A stretch of 64,000 bases of DNA from Verrucomicrobiota bacterium (GTDB lineage Bacteria; Verrucomicrobiota; Verrucomicrobiia; Chthoniobacterales; UBA10450): NCBI GenBank assembly GCA_003219695.1, contig QHQA01000057.1, positions 1 through 64,000 on the forward strand, read 5' to 3'. The notes below the pieces were generated by a model. It was given only the letters and a program-made list of their open reading frames with translations. It searched no databases and was not told where the DNA came from. The translations under genes and the position numbers were made by a program. Below, piece after piece: positions 56,105 to 64,000 of this stretch. Each line of letters starts with the position of its first letter. Positions within the stretch are counted from its first letter, which is position 1.

Positions 56105-57193
56105 TTAAACAAATACTCGCTGCACCCGCGCGCCGATCCGGGTGATAATTTCCCACGTGATCGTGCCGGCCTTTTCGGCCAGTTCCATGCATGAAATTTC
56201 CTCGCTTCCATCGCGCCCCATCAGAATGACTTCGTCGCCAACCTGCACATTGTCGATGGCGCTCACGTCGACCATCATCAAGTCCATTGTTACCCGGCCA
56301 ATAAGGGCGCAACGTTGCCCGCGTACCAGGACGGCGGCGGCGCGATTGGAAAGATGCCAGGGATAGCCATCGGCATAACCAGCCGACAAGGTTGCGATCC
56401 GCATTTTTCTCGGCGTTATGAAGGTGCGGCCATAACTGATAGAGCTGCCTTTGGGCATGTCGCGCACGAGTGAAATTCGCGTCTTCCATGTCATCACTGG
56501 CTTGAGCAGCTTCTGAAATTCCGGGAGCGGCGAAATCCCGTACAGCATGATGCCAGCTCGCACGATGTCGAACGTGGGCGGGTTGAACGCGAGTGCGCCT
56601 GCGCTCTGCAAGACGTGCGCCTTGTAACTTCCCGGAACTTCAGCGCGAATCCGCTCGACGATTCTTCGGAATCGGACGAGCTGGCCGCGCGTGAATTTCT
56701 CATCTTCGTTTGAGACCGGCATGTGGGTCGAGACGCTGTGAATGGTAATATTCGGCAACGCCGTCACGCGTTTGAAGACATGGTGCGCTTCATTCTGCAC
56801 CACGCCCATTCGCCCCATGCCGGTGTCGATCTTGAAATTGATCGCCACCGGCCCGAGTTGATCGAACGCCTGCGCTTCTTCGAGGCTGGAAATGGTCGGA
56901 ATAAATCCGTGCTCGGCGATGATCGATCTTTCCTCAGGAATTGCGGGGCCGAGAATAACTATGGGGTGGGGGAGCGACTCGCGCAGCGCGAGCGCTTCTT
57001 CCAGATTGGCAACGCCAAATAGCTGCGCGTCATCGGCCAACGCTTGGGCTACGCCGAGTAAGCCGTGGCCGTAGCCGTTCGCTTTCACTACGGCGAGCAT
57101 CTCGGCGGAACCGATCCGTTGGCGCACAATTCTTGCATTGTGCCGCAACGCGTCGCGATCGATTTCAGCCCAACAACGATAAGTTTCTTTCAT
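56105..57193 (-). CDS. alr: Alanine racemase
   Basis: WAEIDRDALRHNARIVRQRIG, AVVKANGYGHG, SISYGRTFITPRKMRIATLSAGYADGYPW. Confidence 0.95.
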   Translation of the reverse strand: MKETYRCWAEIDRDALRHNARIVRQRIGSAEMLAVVKANGYGHGLLGVAQALADDAQLFGVANLEEALALRESLPHPIVILGPAIPEERSIIAEHGFIPTISSLEEAQAFDQLGPVAINFKIDTGMGRMGVVQNEAHHVFKRVTALPNITIHSVSTHMPVSNEDEKFTRGQLVRFRRIVERIRAEVPGSYKAHVLQSAGALAFNPPTFDIVRAGIMLYGISPLPEFQKLLKPVMTWKTRISLVRDMPKGSSISYGRTFITPRKMRIATLSAGYADGYPWHLSNRAAAVLVRGQRCALIGRVTMDLMMVDVSAIDNVQVGDEVILMGRDGSEEISCMELAEKAGTITWEIITRIGARVQRVFV

Positions 57194-57789
57194 TTCGGCA
57201 AGGTGATGTGCGGCTCACGCAAATAAATCGGCTCCAGCGGGGGGAAATGAAAACCGCGTTCTGGCTCGCGCGCAACTCTTGCCAGCGCGAGAGCCGAGGG
57301 AAAGTGAACCACGGCACGATCAAATTGCGGGAGCAACTCCGAAGAGAAGACCGGCATCGTCGGCTCAAGCGTATCGAGTTTCGCTTTTAAGTCCGGCTCA
57401 GGGAAAAGAGCGGGGCCTTCAACCAGTTCGTTCTCGCGAATGCGCGCGAAGAAAAACGATTTCCTGCGCGCGTCGCCGATCACGCAATATTCGGCCGCCT
57501 CGCATTCCATTGCGCAAGCAGAAGGAAAACCGATCAGGCGCGCGCCAGAAGAGAGTTGCAACCCGGTTGCGGCGGAAATAGCGATACGTGTTCCGGCATA
57601 CGAGCCTGGCCCAAGCCCCACAATGATAGTCTCGGGAGAGCCAAACTTTTTGATAATGGCGTCGAGGTTCGTGAAAAGAGCGCCGGAATTTTTCCGGTCG
57701 TTAGGCCACTCGCGCGCGACCTCGATTTCGCCATCCAGCCAGGCAAGGCTGCCGCGGGCGGTGGAAAGCTCAATGGCAAGGATTTTCAT
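57190..57789 (-). CDS. tsaB: tRNA t6A biosynthesis protein TsaB
   Basis: MKILAIELSTARGSLAWLDG, IIVGLGPGSYAGTRIAISAATGL. Confidence 0.9.
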   Translation of the reverse strand: MKILAIELSTARGSLAWLDGEIEVAREWPNDRKNSGALFTNLDAIIKKFGSPETIIVGLGPGSYAGTRIAISAATGLQLSSGARLIGFPSACAMECEAAEYCVIGDARRKSFFFARIRENELVEGPALFPEPDLKAKLDTLEPTMPVFSSELLPQFDRAVVHFPSALALARVAREPERGFHFPPLEPIYLREPHITLPK

Positions 57790-57796
57790 CGCAATC

Positions 57797-58261
57797 TCAA
57801 GGAGCGGCGGTCTCTAGTCCGCCGTCTCTAAATGACGACCGGGAGGGCGCCGTTCCTTGGAAGGTAATCGCGCGCTGATTTTCTGATTTTATCTCGAACA
57901 AAATCCAGCGCGCATGCTGTGGAATAAATTCGGGAAAGCGATCGGCCCACTCGATCACCGAAACACCGTCACCGAAAAGGTAATCATCCAAGCCAAGTCG
58001 CGCGACTGATTGTCGATCTTCTAGGCGAAAAAAATCCAAATGGTAAATGGGCAATCGCCCTCCACGATATTCGTGCAGGATGGTAAACGTCGGGCTGGTC
58101 ACTTCGGCGCGGCTGCCTAACCCGGCGACAATGCCTTTGACGAACATCGTTTTACCGCTCCCCAAGTCGCCCTTTAGAGCGAAAATCGATCCGGCATCGA
58201 CATCCCCTGCAAGCCGGCGCCCAATTGCGTCGGTTTCAGCTGGGCTGTTGGAAATGAACAT
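57797..58261 (-). CDS. tsaE: tRNA t6A biosynthesis ATPase TsaE
   Basis: FALKGDLGSGKTMFVKGIVAGLGSRAEVTSPTFTILHEY, LDFFRLED; internal start MFISNSPAETDAIG. Confidence 0.92.
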   Translation of the reverse strand: MFISNSPAETDAIGRRLAGDVDAGSIFALKGDLGSGKTMFVKGIVAGLGSRAEVTSPTFTILHEYRGGRLPIYHLDFFRLEDRQSVARLGLDDYLFGDGVSVIEWADRFPEFIPQHARWILFEIKSENQRAITFQGTAPSRSSFRDGGLETAAP

Positions 58262-59135
58262 AGCCACGGGGCAGGAGTTGACGGTCTTTAGTTGGGAGTT
58301 GAGAGAGGGAGCCAATTCGAGTAAGCGGTAAGTTCGGAAATTTTTTCCCCCATTGTCGCTCGAGCCGGTTCCTGTCGCGCGGTGAAATGGCGAAGAGCAA
58401 CTCATAATCTTCGCCCTCTGAAATTGCGTCGTCGGCTGTAGTCCCGCGGGCAAGGGGCAGGTTTTTCATCTCCATTTCAAATCCGACCTTGCTCGCGCGC
58501 GCGAGCCGCGGAAGGTCGGTTCCCAGCCCGTCGCTTAAATCCATCATGGCGTGGATCGAAAAATTTTTCGTTAACCAGCGCGACTCGGCAATTCGCGGCG
58601 TGAATCGCAAATGTTTTCGTTTGAGTGCGCCTCCGAGCCGGCCGGTAACGAAAAGATCATCGCCCACCTTGCCGCCGCGGCGCGATGCCCAACGGTCTCT
58701 TTCGACCCAGCCAACAACGCTTGTCGAAATAGCAATTGGCCCTGGTGTTCTGCTTGTCTCGCCGCCAACTATGCTGACTTTGAATCGCGTGGCGGCCCGG
58801 CGCAGGCCGCGATAAAGTTCCTTCACCCACGCGACCTCCGTTTGTTTGGGAGCCATGAGCGTGATCAGAGCAAATTGAGGCACGGCTGAAGTCGCGGCAA
58901 AATCGCTGAGCGGGCGCATCATTGCTTTCCATCCCACGTCCAGTGCACTCGTTCCTCGCAAAAAATGCACGCCTTCGACAACGCAATCGGTTTTGAGCAC
59001 CAGGAGCTCGCGGTGATCCGGCGTTTCCACGATAGCGCAGTCGTCACCCGGCCCTGCGGCGACTGTTCTTGCGAGGGGAAGATTGAACAAAAGCTGGCCA
59101 AGCAACTGGTCTTCGCCCAGGTCGCCAAGTCTCAT
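58236..59135 (-). CDS. thiL: Thiamine-monophosphate kinase
   Basis: MRLGDLGEDQLLGQLLF, AAGPGDDCAIVE, VVEGVHFL, MMDLSDGLGTDLPRLA. Confidence 0.9.
   Translation of the reverse strand: MRLGDLGEDQLLGQLLFNLPLARTVAAGPGDDCAIVETPDHRELLVLKTDCVVEGVHFLRGTSALDVGWKAMMRPLSDFAATSAVPQFALITLMAPKQTEVAWVKELYRGLRRAATRFKVSIVGGETSRTPGPIAISTSVVGWVERDRWASRRGGKVGDDLFVTGRLGGALKRKHLRFTPRIAESRWLTKNFSIHAMMDLSDGLGTDLPRLARASKVGFEMEMKNLPLARGTTADDAISEGEDYELLFAISPRDRNRLERQWGKKFPNLPLTRIGSLSQLPTKDRQLLPRGYVHFQQPS
58272..58299. repeat. Degenerate heptamer array at thiL 3' end
   Basis: CAGGAGT TGACGGT CTTTAGT TGGGAGT. Confidence 0.45.
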
Positions 59136-59965
59136 TGCGAAAGGATTTCTGGAAATGCGAGGACGATGAGGGTGAGCGAATTGAAGAGCGAATGCATGGT
59201 CATTGCGACAAGAATGGAGCCGCTCCACTCGTAGGCGATGGCGAAACAACTTCCCAAAACGAACAATGGCGCAAACGACGGGAAATGCGCGTGCGCCGCG
59301 GCGAACAACAGCGCGCTGAGTATCACGCCAAGGAGGCGCCCCAAATAGCGTTTGATCACGTTGTAGAGGAAAAATCGAAAGAGAAATTCTTCAATTACCG
59401 GCGCAATGGCCACTGCGAAGACGATAATCGCAACCCGCTGCTCGATGGTGCGCGATCCGCTGAAAAACTCCACGATGCTTTGTTTGCTCGAGCCACCCCC
59501 GAAGACCCGCTGCGTAACGGCGTCACACAACAAGATCAATGGATAAGCGAAAAAAAGCAGGACCGCTCCGGTGCCCAACGTCCGGATGAAACTCATTTTA
59601 AAAAACCCGCCTAACGAGCCAACATCAAATCCGCGGAGCTGGAGAAGAGTTACGATGAAGAGCACCACGAAAACGGTGAGCAGGAAATTCGCCACAAGAT
59701 TGCGCGTACTGAACTGGACCGAAGGATGGGAGATGGATGTGCCGATATTCAGCAAAAGGAAAAGGATCAACAGCCCCGCGAGTATCGCTTCGGGCAGCCC
59801 GAAGGTTCGCTCCGGGGCACCAGGCGGCGCCGATGATCGTGCGCTGATCTGGTGAATCAGGGAAATATAAAGGTAAAAGCCAGCCAGAAGATAGAGGAGG
59901 GAAAGAAGGCCCAAAGGGAAACTGGAAGTGGCTTCGAATGCCGCGAAGAGACTGCCGGATGGCAT
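59132..59965 (-). CDS. CPBP family intramembrane metalloprotease
   Basis: APVIEEFLFRFFLYNVIKRYLG, LFAAAHAHFPSFAPLFVLGSCFAIAYEWSGSI. Confidence 0.85.
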   Translation of the reverse strand: MPSGSLFAAFEATSSFPLGLLSLLYLLAGFYLYISLIHQISARSSAPPGAPERTFGLPEAILAGLLILFLLLNIGTSISHPSVQFSTRNLVANFLLTVFVVLFIVTLLQLRGFDVGSLGGFFKMSFIRTLGTGAVLLFFAYPLILLCDAVTQRVFGGGSSKQSIVEFFSGSRTIEQRVAIIVFAVAIAPVIEEFLFRFFLYNVIKRYLGRLLGVILSALLFAAAHAHFPSFAPLFVLGSCFAIAYEWSGSILVAMTMHSLFNSLTLIVLAFPEILSQ

Positions 59966-59979
59966 GCGTTTTCCCAGCC

Positions 59980-61020
59980 CTACGGCGCGTAGTAACTCGG
60001 CAGGAAATACGCGCGCCCCGATTCCAACTGCGGAATGAACTGCTTCGGAAGCTGGAGTTCGATTTTTGAATCCGTTTCTCCAAATATCCGGAGGAAGCGG
60101 CTCAGACTGAAAGGTGGTCCGTACTTCACCACTTTCGCATACGGCGCGTTACCCAATTCTCTTGCTTTAGCGAAGGCGTCATCCAATTCACCAAGGCCAT
60201 CAATTAATTTATGTGCGAGCGCTTCCTTGCCCGACAAAATTCGACCATCGGCGATCGTGGTGCGCAAAAGATCGGCCGGCAGATTTCTCTCCTTCGCCAC
60301 CACGCCGAGAAATTTGCCGTACGTTTCCATGATGAAGTTCTGCACCAGCTGCCGTTCCTCCGGCGTCACCGGTCGGTCCCCGTTAAGCATGTCTTTAAAT
60401 TTACCGCTTTTGAAAACCACGGAAGCGAGCCCGACCTTGTTAAATAACTGCTCGTAATTAAGCGTTTGGATGATGACCCCGATGCTGCCCGTGATGGTCG
60501 TTTCGTTTGCCATCAAAAATTTGCCGCCGCAGGAGACGTAATAACCGCCGGATGCCGCCAGCGAACCCATATACACGACGACTGGTTTCTTCGTGCGCGT
60601 TTTGACGACCGCGCTGTAGATCGCATCCGACGCAGTCACTTCACCGCCGGGCGAATCGATCTCCAGCACGATGGCTTTGACGCGACTGTCATCGCGCGCC
60701 TGTTGCAGCGCCGCGCGCATGTCATCGACCATTGAATCGCTCACGCTGCCCGGGAGCGAAGAACTAATCAAGCCGTGCATGCTGATGACAGCGACCTTGT
60801 CCAGGCTTCCGCGCATGCTCCTTTGAAGCAGGATCTCGCGAAAACGCGGGATCGGCTCTGGTTCCCGGATCCCCGCCAGGCGCTGAAACACCGCCGCTAT
60901 CAGCACAAAGTTAACAAACAAGCTGGCACAAAGCGCGACGAACAAGAAAATGCTGAGACAACCTAGTGTGCGATTTCCCGCCATGACAGAACGAAACTGC
61001 CGGAGAACCGCCGCGCGCAC
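59980..61020 (-). CDS. sppA: Signal peptide peptidase SppA-like S49 protease
   Basis: VLEIDSPGGEVTASDAIYSAV, VVYMGSLAASGGYYVSCGGKFLMANETTITGSIGVIIQ. Confidence 0.92.
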   Translation of the reverse strand: MRAAVLRQFRSVMAGNRTLGCLSIFLFVALCASLFVNFVLIAAVFQRLAGIREPEPIPRFREILLQRSMRGSLDKVAVISMHGLISSSLPGSVSDSMVDDMRAALQQARDDSRVKAIVLEIDSPGGEVTASDAIYSAVVKTRTKKPVVVYMGSLAASGGYYVSCGGKFLMANETTITGSIGVIIQTLNYEQLFNKVGLASVVFKSGKFKDMLNGDRPVTPEERQLVQNFIMETYGKFLGVVAKERNLPADLLRTTIADGRILSGKEALAHKLIDGLGELDDAFAKARELGNAPYAKVVKYGPPFSLSRFLRIFGETDSKIELQLPKQFIPQLESGRAYFLPSYYAP

Positions 61021-61078
61021 AAGATGTTTTCGTTGGCTCGGAAATCTCTATGGAAACCTGCGCATCGCGCGAGACTTT

Positions 61079-61214
61079 GGGGAGCACAGGCTGCCAGCCT
61101 GTAGTCGTCGGCAGCTTGCCGATGACCGCACCGGGAGCCAAGCGGGAGTTTCAGTGAGCGCAGAAGCTTTTCGGCAGGCTGCCGAAAAGGACAGGCTGGC
61201 AGCCTGTGCTCCCC
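61079..61214. repeat. Nested palindromic element, copy B
   Basis: GGGGAGCACAGGCTGCCAGCCTGTAGT ... ACAGGCTGGCAGCCTGTGCTCCCC with inner TTTTCGGCAGGCTGCCGAAAA and GTAG-TCG-TCGGCA-GCT-TGCCGA. Confidence 0.88.
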
Positions 61215-61240
61215 AGAATGCCGCCTCGCGGCGTGATCCG

Positions 61241-61264
61241 TTTCAACGCTTCAACGTCTCAACG
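61241..61264. repeat. Octamer array
   Basis: TTTCAACG CTTCAACG TCTCAACG. Confidence 0.65.
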
Positions 61265-61288
61265 AATCACTAGTCACACAAAAACGGA

Positions 61289-62218
61289 TTATTCGGCGAA
61301 GTCTATTTGGATTGGAACGTCGATGTAGCCTTTGCTGCGCGCTTCCGTCAGGAATTTGCGGACAGCGGCGCGACCGGTCTCACCATAATCGCGAGTAAAC
61401 TCATTCACATACATGCCGATGAATTTCCCCGTGAGCGTCGCGCCCATGTCGCGCGCGTAAGCAAGGGAATGGCGCACCGCCTCGTCCCGATGCGCCAGGC
61501 CGTAGTCGATGCTTTCGCGAATAATTTCGCTGAGATCGCGCCGGACTCGGGGCGGGATATCCTTGCGCACCACATTTGCACCAAGGGGCAACGGGAAGCC
61601 GGTCTTGCGCTTCCACCACTCGCCAAGATCGATCACTTTCTCGAAACCGGATCGCGCGTAAGTGAGTTGCCCCTCGTGAATGATCAAACCGGCGTCGGCG
61701 CGACCGGTTTTGACTGCGTCGAAAATTTCATCGAACGGGACGACAAGATAATCGAATTCCCCGAGAAAAAGCTGAAGCGCGAGAAATGCGCTGGTCATGC
61801 GCCCTGGGACAGCGATTGTGCAACTTCGCAATGACTCGCGAGCGGCTTCGTCAGTCGTTGGCGGCCTCGCGGCGCGCACGGGAGTGCGCGTCCTACCTCG
61901 CCGTTTCGCCGTTTCGCCGTTTCGCCGTTTCTGAACAATAATCGGCCCATATCCATCGCCCATGCTCGCACCACAGGGCAGCAGCGCGTATTTGTCCGCG
62001 ACATACGCATACGCGTGAATCGAGATCGCGGAAATATGCAGCTCGCCGCGCCGCGCCCGCTCATTCAGTGTTTGAATGTCCTCCAGCCGATGTTCGAACT
62101 GGTAACCGCGGAGGTCGATCTTATTTTTCGCGATCGCGTAGAACATGAACGCGTCGTCGGGGTCGGGGGAATGACCGAGGGTAAAGAGATCAGGAGTGTC
62201 CTTTGTACTGCGATGCAT
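61289..62218 (-). CDS. mqnD: 1,4-dihydroxy-6-naphthoate synthase-like protein (futalosine pathway)
   Basis: FTLGHSPDPDDAFMFYAIAKNKID, ISAISIHAYAYVADKYALLPCGASMGDGYGPIIV, IIHEGQLTY. Confidence 0.85.
   Translation of the reverse strand: MHRSTKDTPDLFTLGHSPDPDDAFMFYAIAKNKIDLRGYQFEHRLEDIQTLNERARRGELHISAISIHAYAYVADKYALLPCGASMGDGYGPIIVQKRRNGETAKRRGRTRTPVRAARPPTTDEAARESLRSCTIAVPGRMTSAFLALQLFLGEFDYLVVPFDEIFDAVKTGRADAGLIIHEGQLTYARSGFEKVIDLGEWWKRKTGFPLPLGANVVRKDIPPRVRRDLSEIIRESIDYGLAHRDEAVRHSLAYARDMGATLTGKFIGMYVNEFTRDYGETGRAAVRKFLTEARSKGYIDVPIQIDFAE
61873..61930 (-). repeat. GTAG-hairpin plus four perfect octamers inside mqnD
   Basis: CGCGCAC GGGA GTGCGCG, CTAC at 61893-61896, then CGCCGTTT x4 at 61899-61930. 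Confidence 0.85.
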
Positions 62219-62243
62219 TTACGCGGAGGAAATCGGCGGTCGG

Positions 62244-64000
62244 TCAGTCGCCGTCTTCTTCAATTAGTGGGCAGGCGCAGAAGAGGTGTCTGTCGCCATA
62301 GACGTTGTCGATGCGGGCGACGGCGGGCCAGAATTTGTGTTCGCGCGTCCAGGGCGCGGGGAACGCTGCTTGTTCGCGCGAGTAAGGACGCTCCCATTTG
62401 TCGGACGCGATTTGGCGCGCGGTGTGCGGCGCGTTTTTGAGCAAGTTATTTTGTCGATTTTGTTTTCCGTCGGCGATCGCTTGCATCTCCTCGTGGATGG
62501 AGATCATCGCCTCGCAGAAACGATCGAGTTCGTGTTTCGGTTCGCTCTCGGTCGGCTCGATCATCATTGTGCCGGCAACTGGAAAGGAAATGGTCGGCGC
62601 GTGAAAGCCGTAATCCATCAAACGCTTTGCCACGTCTTCGACTTCGATGCTTGCGCTTTTCCACTGGCGCAGATCGATGATGCATTCGTGCGCGACCAGG
62701 CCGTGCTTGCCTTTGAACAGAACTGGAAAGTACGGGTCGAGACGTTTGGCGATGTAGTTTGCGTTGAGAATTGCTACCTCGCTCGCTCGTTTCAATCCTT
62801 CCGCGCCCATCATGCGGATGTACATCCACGTGATCGCCAGAATACTGGCGCTGCCCCAGGGCGCCGCCGAAACATTGCCGCCTTTGCCGCCGCCGTGGCG
62901 GTAATCAGAGCCGCCTCCGGTTGGCGGGCGTTTGCCACGTTCTCCTTCGCCAAACAAGATTCGGCCAGTCTCCGGATCGAGAATGAATTGTCGCGGAAAA
63001 TACGGTGCGAGATGTTTGGCCACACCGATCGGCCCCACGCCGGGCCCACCGCCTCCGTGCGGGATGCAAAACGTTTTGTGCAAATTCAAGTGACAAACGT
63101 CGGCGCCATAGTCGCCGGGGCGACAAAGACCGACCTGCGCGTTCGTGTTCGCGCCGTCCATGTAAACTTGCCCGCCGTGCGTGTGCATGATGTCGCAGAT
63201 TTCGCGGATAGTCGGTTCGAATACACCGTGCGTGGACGGATACGTGACCATCAACGCGGCGAGATCGCGTGCGTGCTCATCTGCTTTGGCACGCAGATCT
63301 GCAAGATCGATGTCTCCATCTTTCAAACAGGCAACTGAGACAACTTTAAATCCGGCCATGACCGCGCTGGCTGGGTTGGTGCCGTGCGCCGAGGTGGGGA
63401 TGAGACAAACGTTGCGATGTGCTTCACCGCGCGACGCGTGATACTCTCGAATGGCGAGCAGACCCGCGAATTCGCCTTGCGATCCGGCATTTGGTTGCAA
63501 GGACACGGCCGCGAAGCCGGTGATTTCCGCAAGCCAGTCTTCCAACTGCCGGAAAATTTCCGTGTAGCCCGTTGCTTGTTCAATGGGGGCGAACGGATGC
63601 AGCTTGGCAATCTCCGGCCACGAGATGGGAAACATTTCCGCAGTCGCGTTGAGTTTCATGGTGCACGAGCCAAGTGGAATCATTGATGTCGTCAGCGACA
63701 GATCGCGCGATTCCAGCTTTTTCAGATAACGCAGCATTTCCGTCTCGGTATCGTGCGTGTTGAAGATGTGATGAGTGAGAAACTCGGAATTGCGGATTGC
63801 GAATTGCGGAATGCGCAGTGGTGGCTCGCCTAAATCGTCATCGGCGAAATCGCGCACGGTGGTGCCGCGGAAGATCGACATCAGCAGCTCGATGTCTCGC
63901 GGCATTGTTGTTTCGTCGAATGAAATGCCGACTGCGCGTTGACCGAGCGCGCGCAAATTGCAGCCGGATTTTGCCGCGTGTTCCAGAATGACTTCGCTCG
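62244..64000 (-). CDS. gcvP: Glycine dehydrogenase (P-protein), C-terminal part; runs off the window
   Basis: [55 protein letters not shown]; frame open past 63956 ([19 protein letters not shown]). Confidence 0.95.
   Translation of the reverse strand, partial: SEVILEHAAKSGCNLRALGQRAVGISFDETTMPRDIELLMSIFRGTTVRDFADDDLGEPPLRIPQFAIRNSEFLTHHIFNTHDTETEMLRYLKKLESRDLSLTTSMIPLGSCTMKLNATAEMFPISWPEIAKLHPFAPIEQATGYTEIFRQLEDWLAEITGFAAVSLQPNAGSQGEFAGLLAIREYHASRGEAHRNVCLIPTSAHGTNPASAVMAGFKVVSVACLKDGDIDLADLRAKADEHARDLAALMVTYPSTHGVFEPTIREICDIMHTHGGQVYMDGANTNAQVGLCRPGDYGADVCHLNLHKTFCIPHGGGGPGVGPIGVAKHLAPYFPRQFILDPETGRILFGEGERGKRPPTGGGSDYRHGGGKGGNVSAAPWGSASILAITWMYIRMMGAEGLKRASEVAILNANYIAKRLDPYFPVLFKGKHGLVAHECIIDLRQWKSASIEVEDVAKRLMDYGFHAPTISFPVAGTMMIEPTESEPKHELDRFCEAMISIHEEMQAIADGKQNRQNNLLKNAPHTARQIASDKWERPYSREQAAFPAPWTREHKFWPAVARIDNVYGDRHLFCACPLIEEDGD

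Noticed and set aside
62286-63338. 350-aa ORF (+)
   Set aside because: Antisense shadow of gcvP.

Overview
GC-rich bacterial chromosomal window, probably Verrucomicrobiota-like by gene content (inference only). Left part: NAD salvage genes (pncA, pncB), a ComA-like synthase, a stress-type operon (alpha/beta hydrolase, erythromycin esterase, phosphoribosyltransferase, DUF2267), a tricorn-type protease, tRNA-Ser(CGA), a disrupted B12-dependent nrdJ, an HNH nuclease, acyl-CoA dehydrogenase, an IS200/RAYT-like tyrosine transposase, a KARI (ilvC-like), a TPR protein and uvrA. Centre (24.6-43 kb): glycan/glycolipid-type island of methyltransferases, GT2 transferases and large multi-TM proteins, with pseudogene scraps and duplicated uvrA 5' sequence. 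Right part: S8 protease, a small accessory patch (unknown ORFs, clamp-like ORF, GIY-YIG plus EVE-like fusion), MacAB-type efflux genes, DksA-like/rpmG/rpsR, an orphan ParE-like toxin, alr, tsaB, tsaE, thiL, CPBP protease, sppA, mqnD and partial gcvP. The main unexplained signal is repeat structure: (i) about ten REP-like modules in which GTAG abuts a short-loop hairpin with varying stem sequence, in the same window as a RAYT-like transposase, two of them read through in frame inside nrdJ and mqnD; (ii) three 135-160 bp GGGGAGC...GCTCCCC nested palindromic elements; (iii) degenerate 7-nt and 8-nt period tandem arrays, including in-frame copies in uvrA and mqnD. All calls come from reading the sequence and supplied translations; no searches were run.
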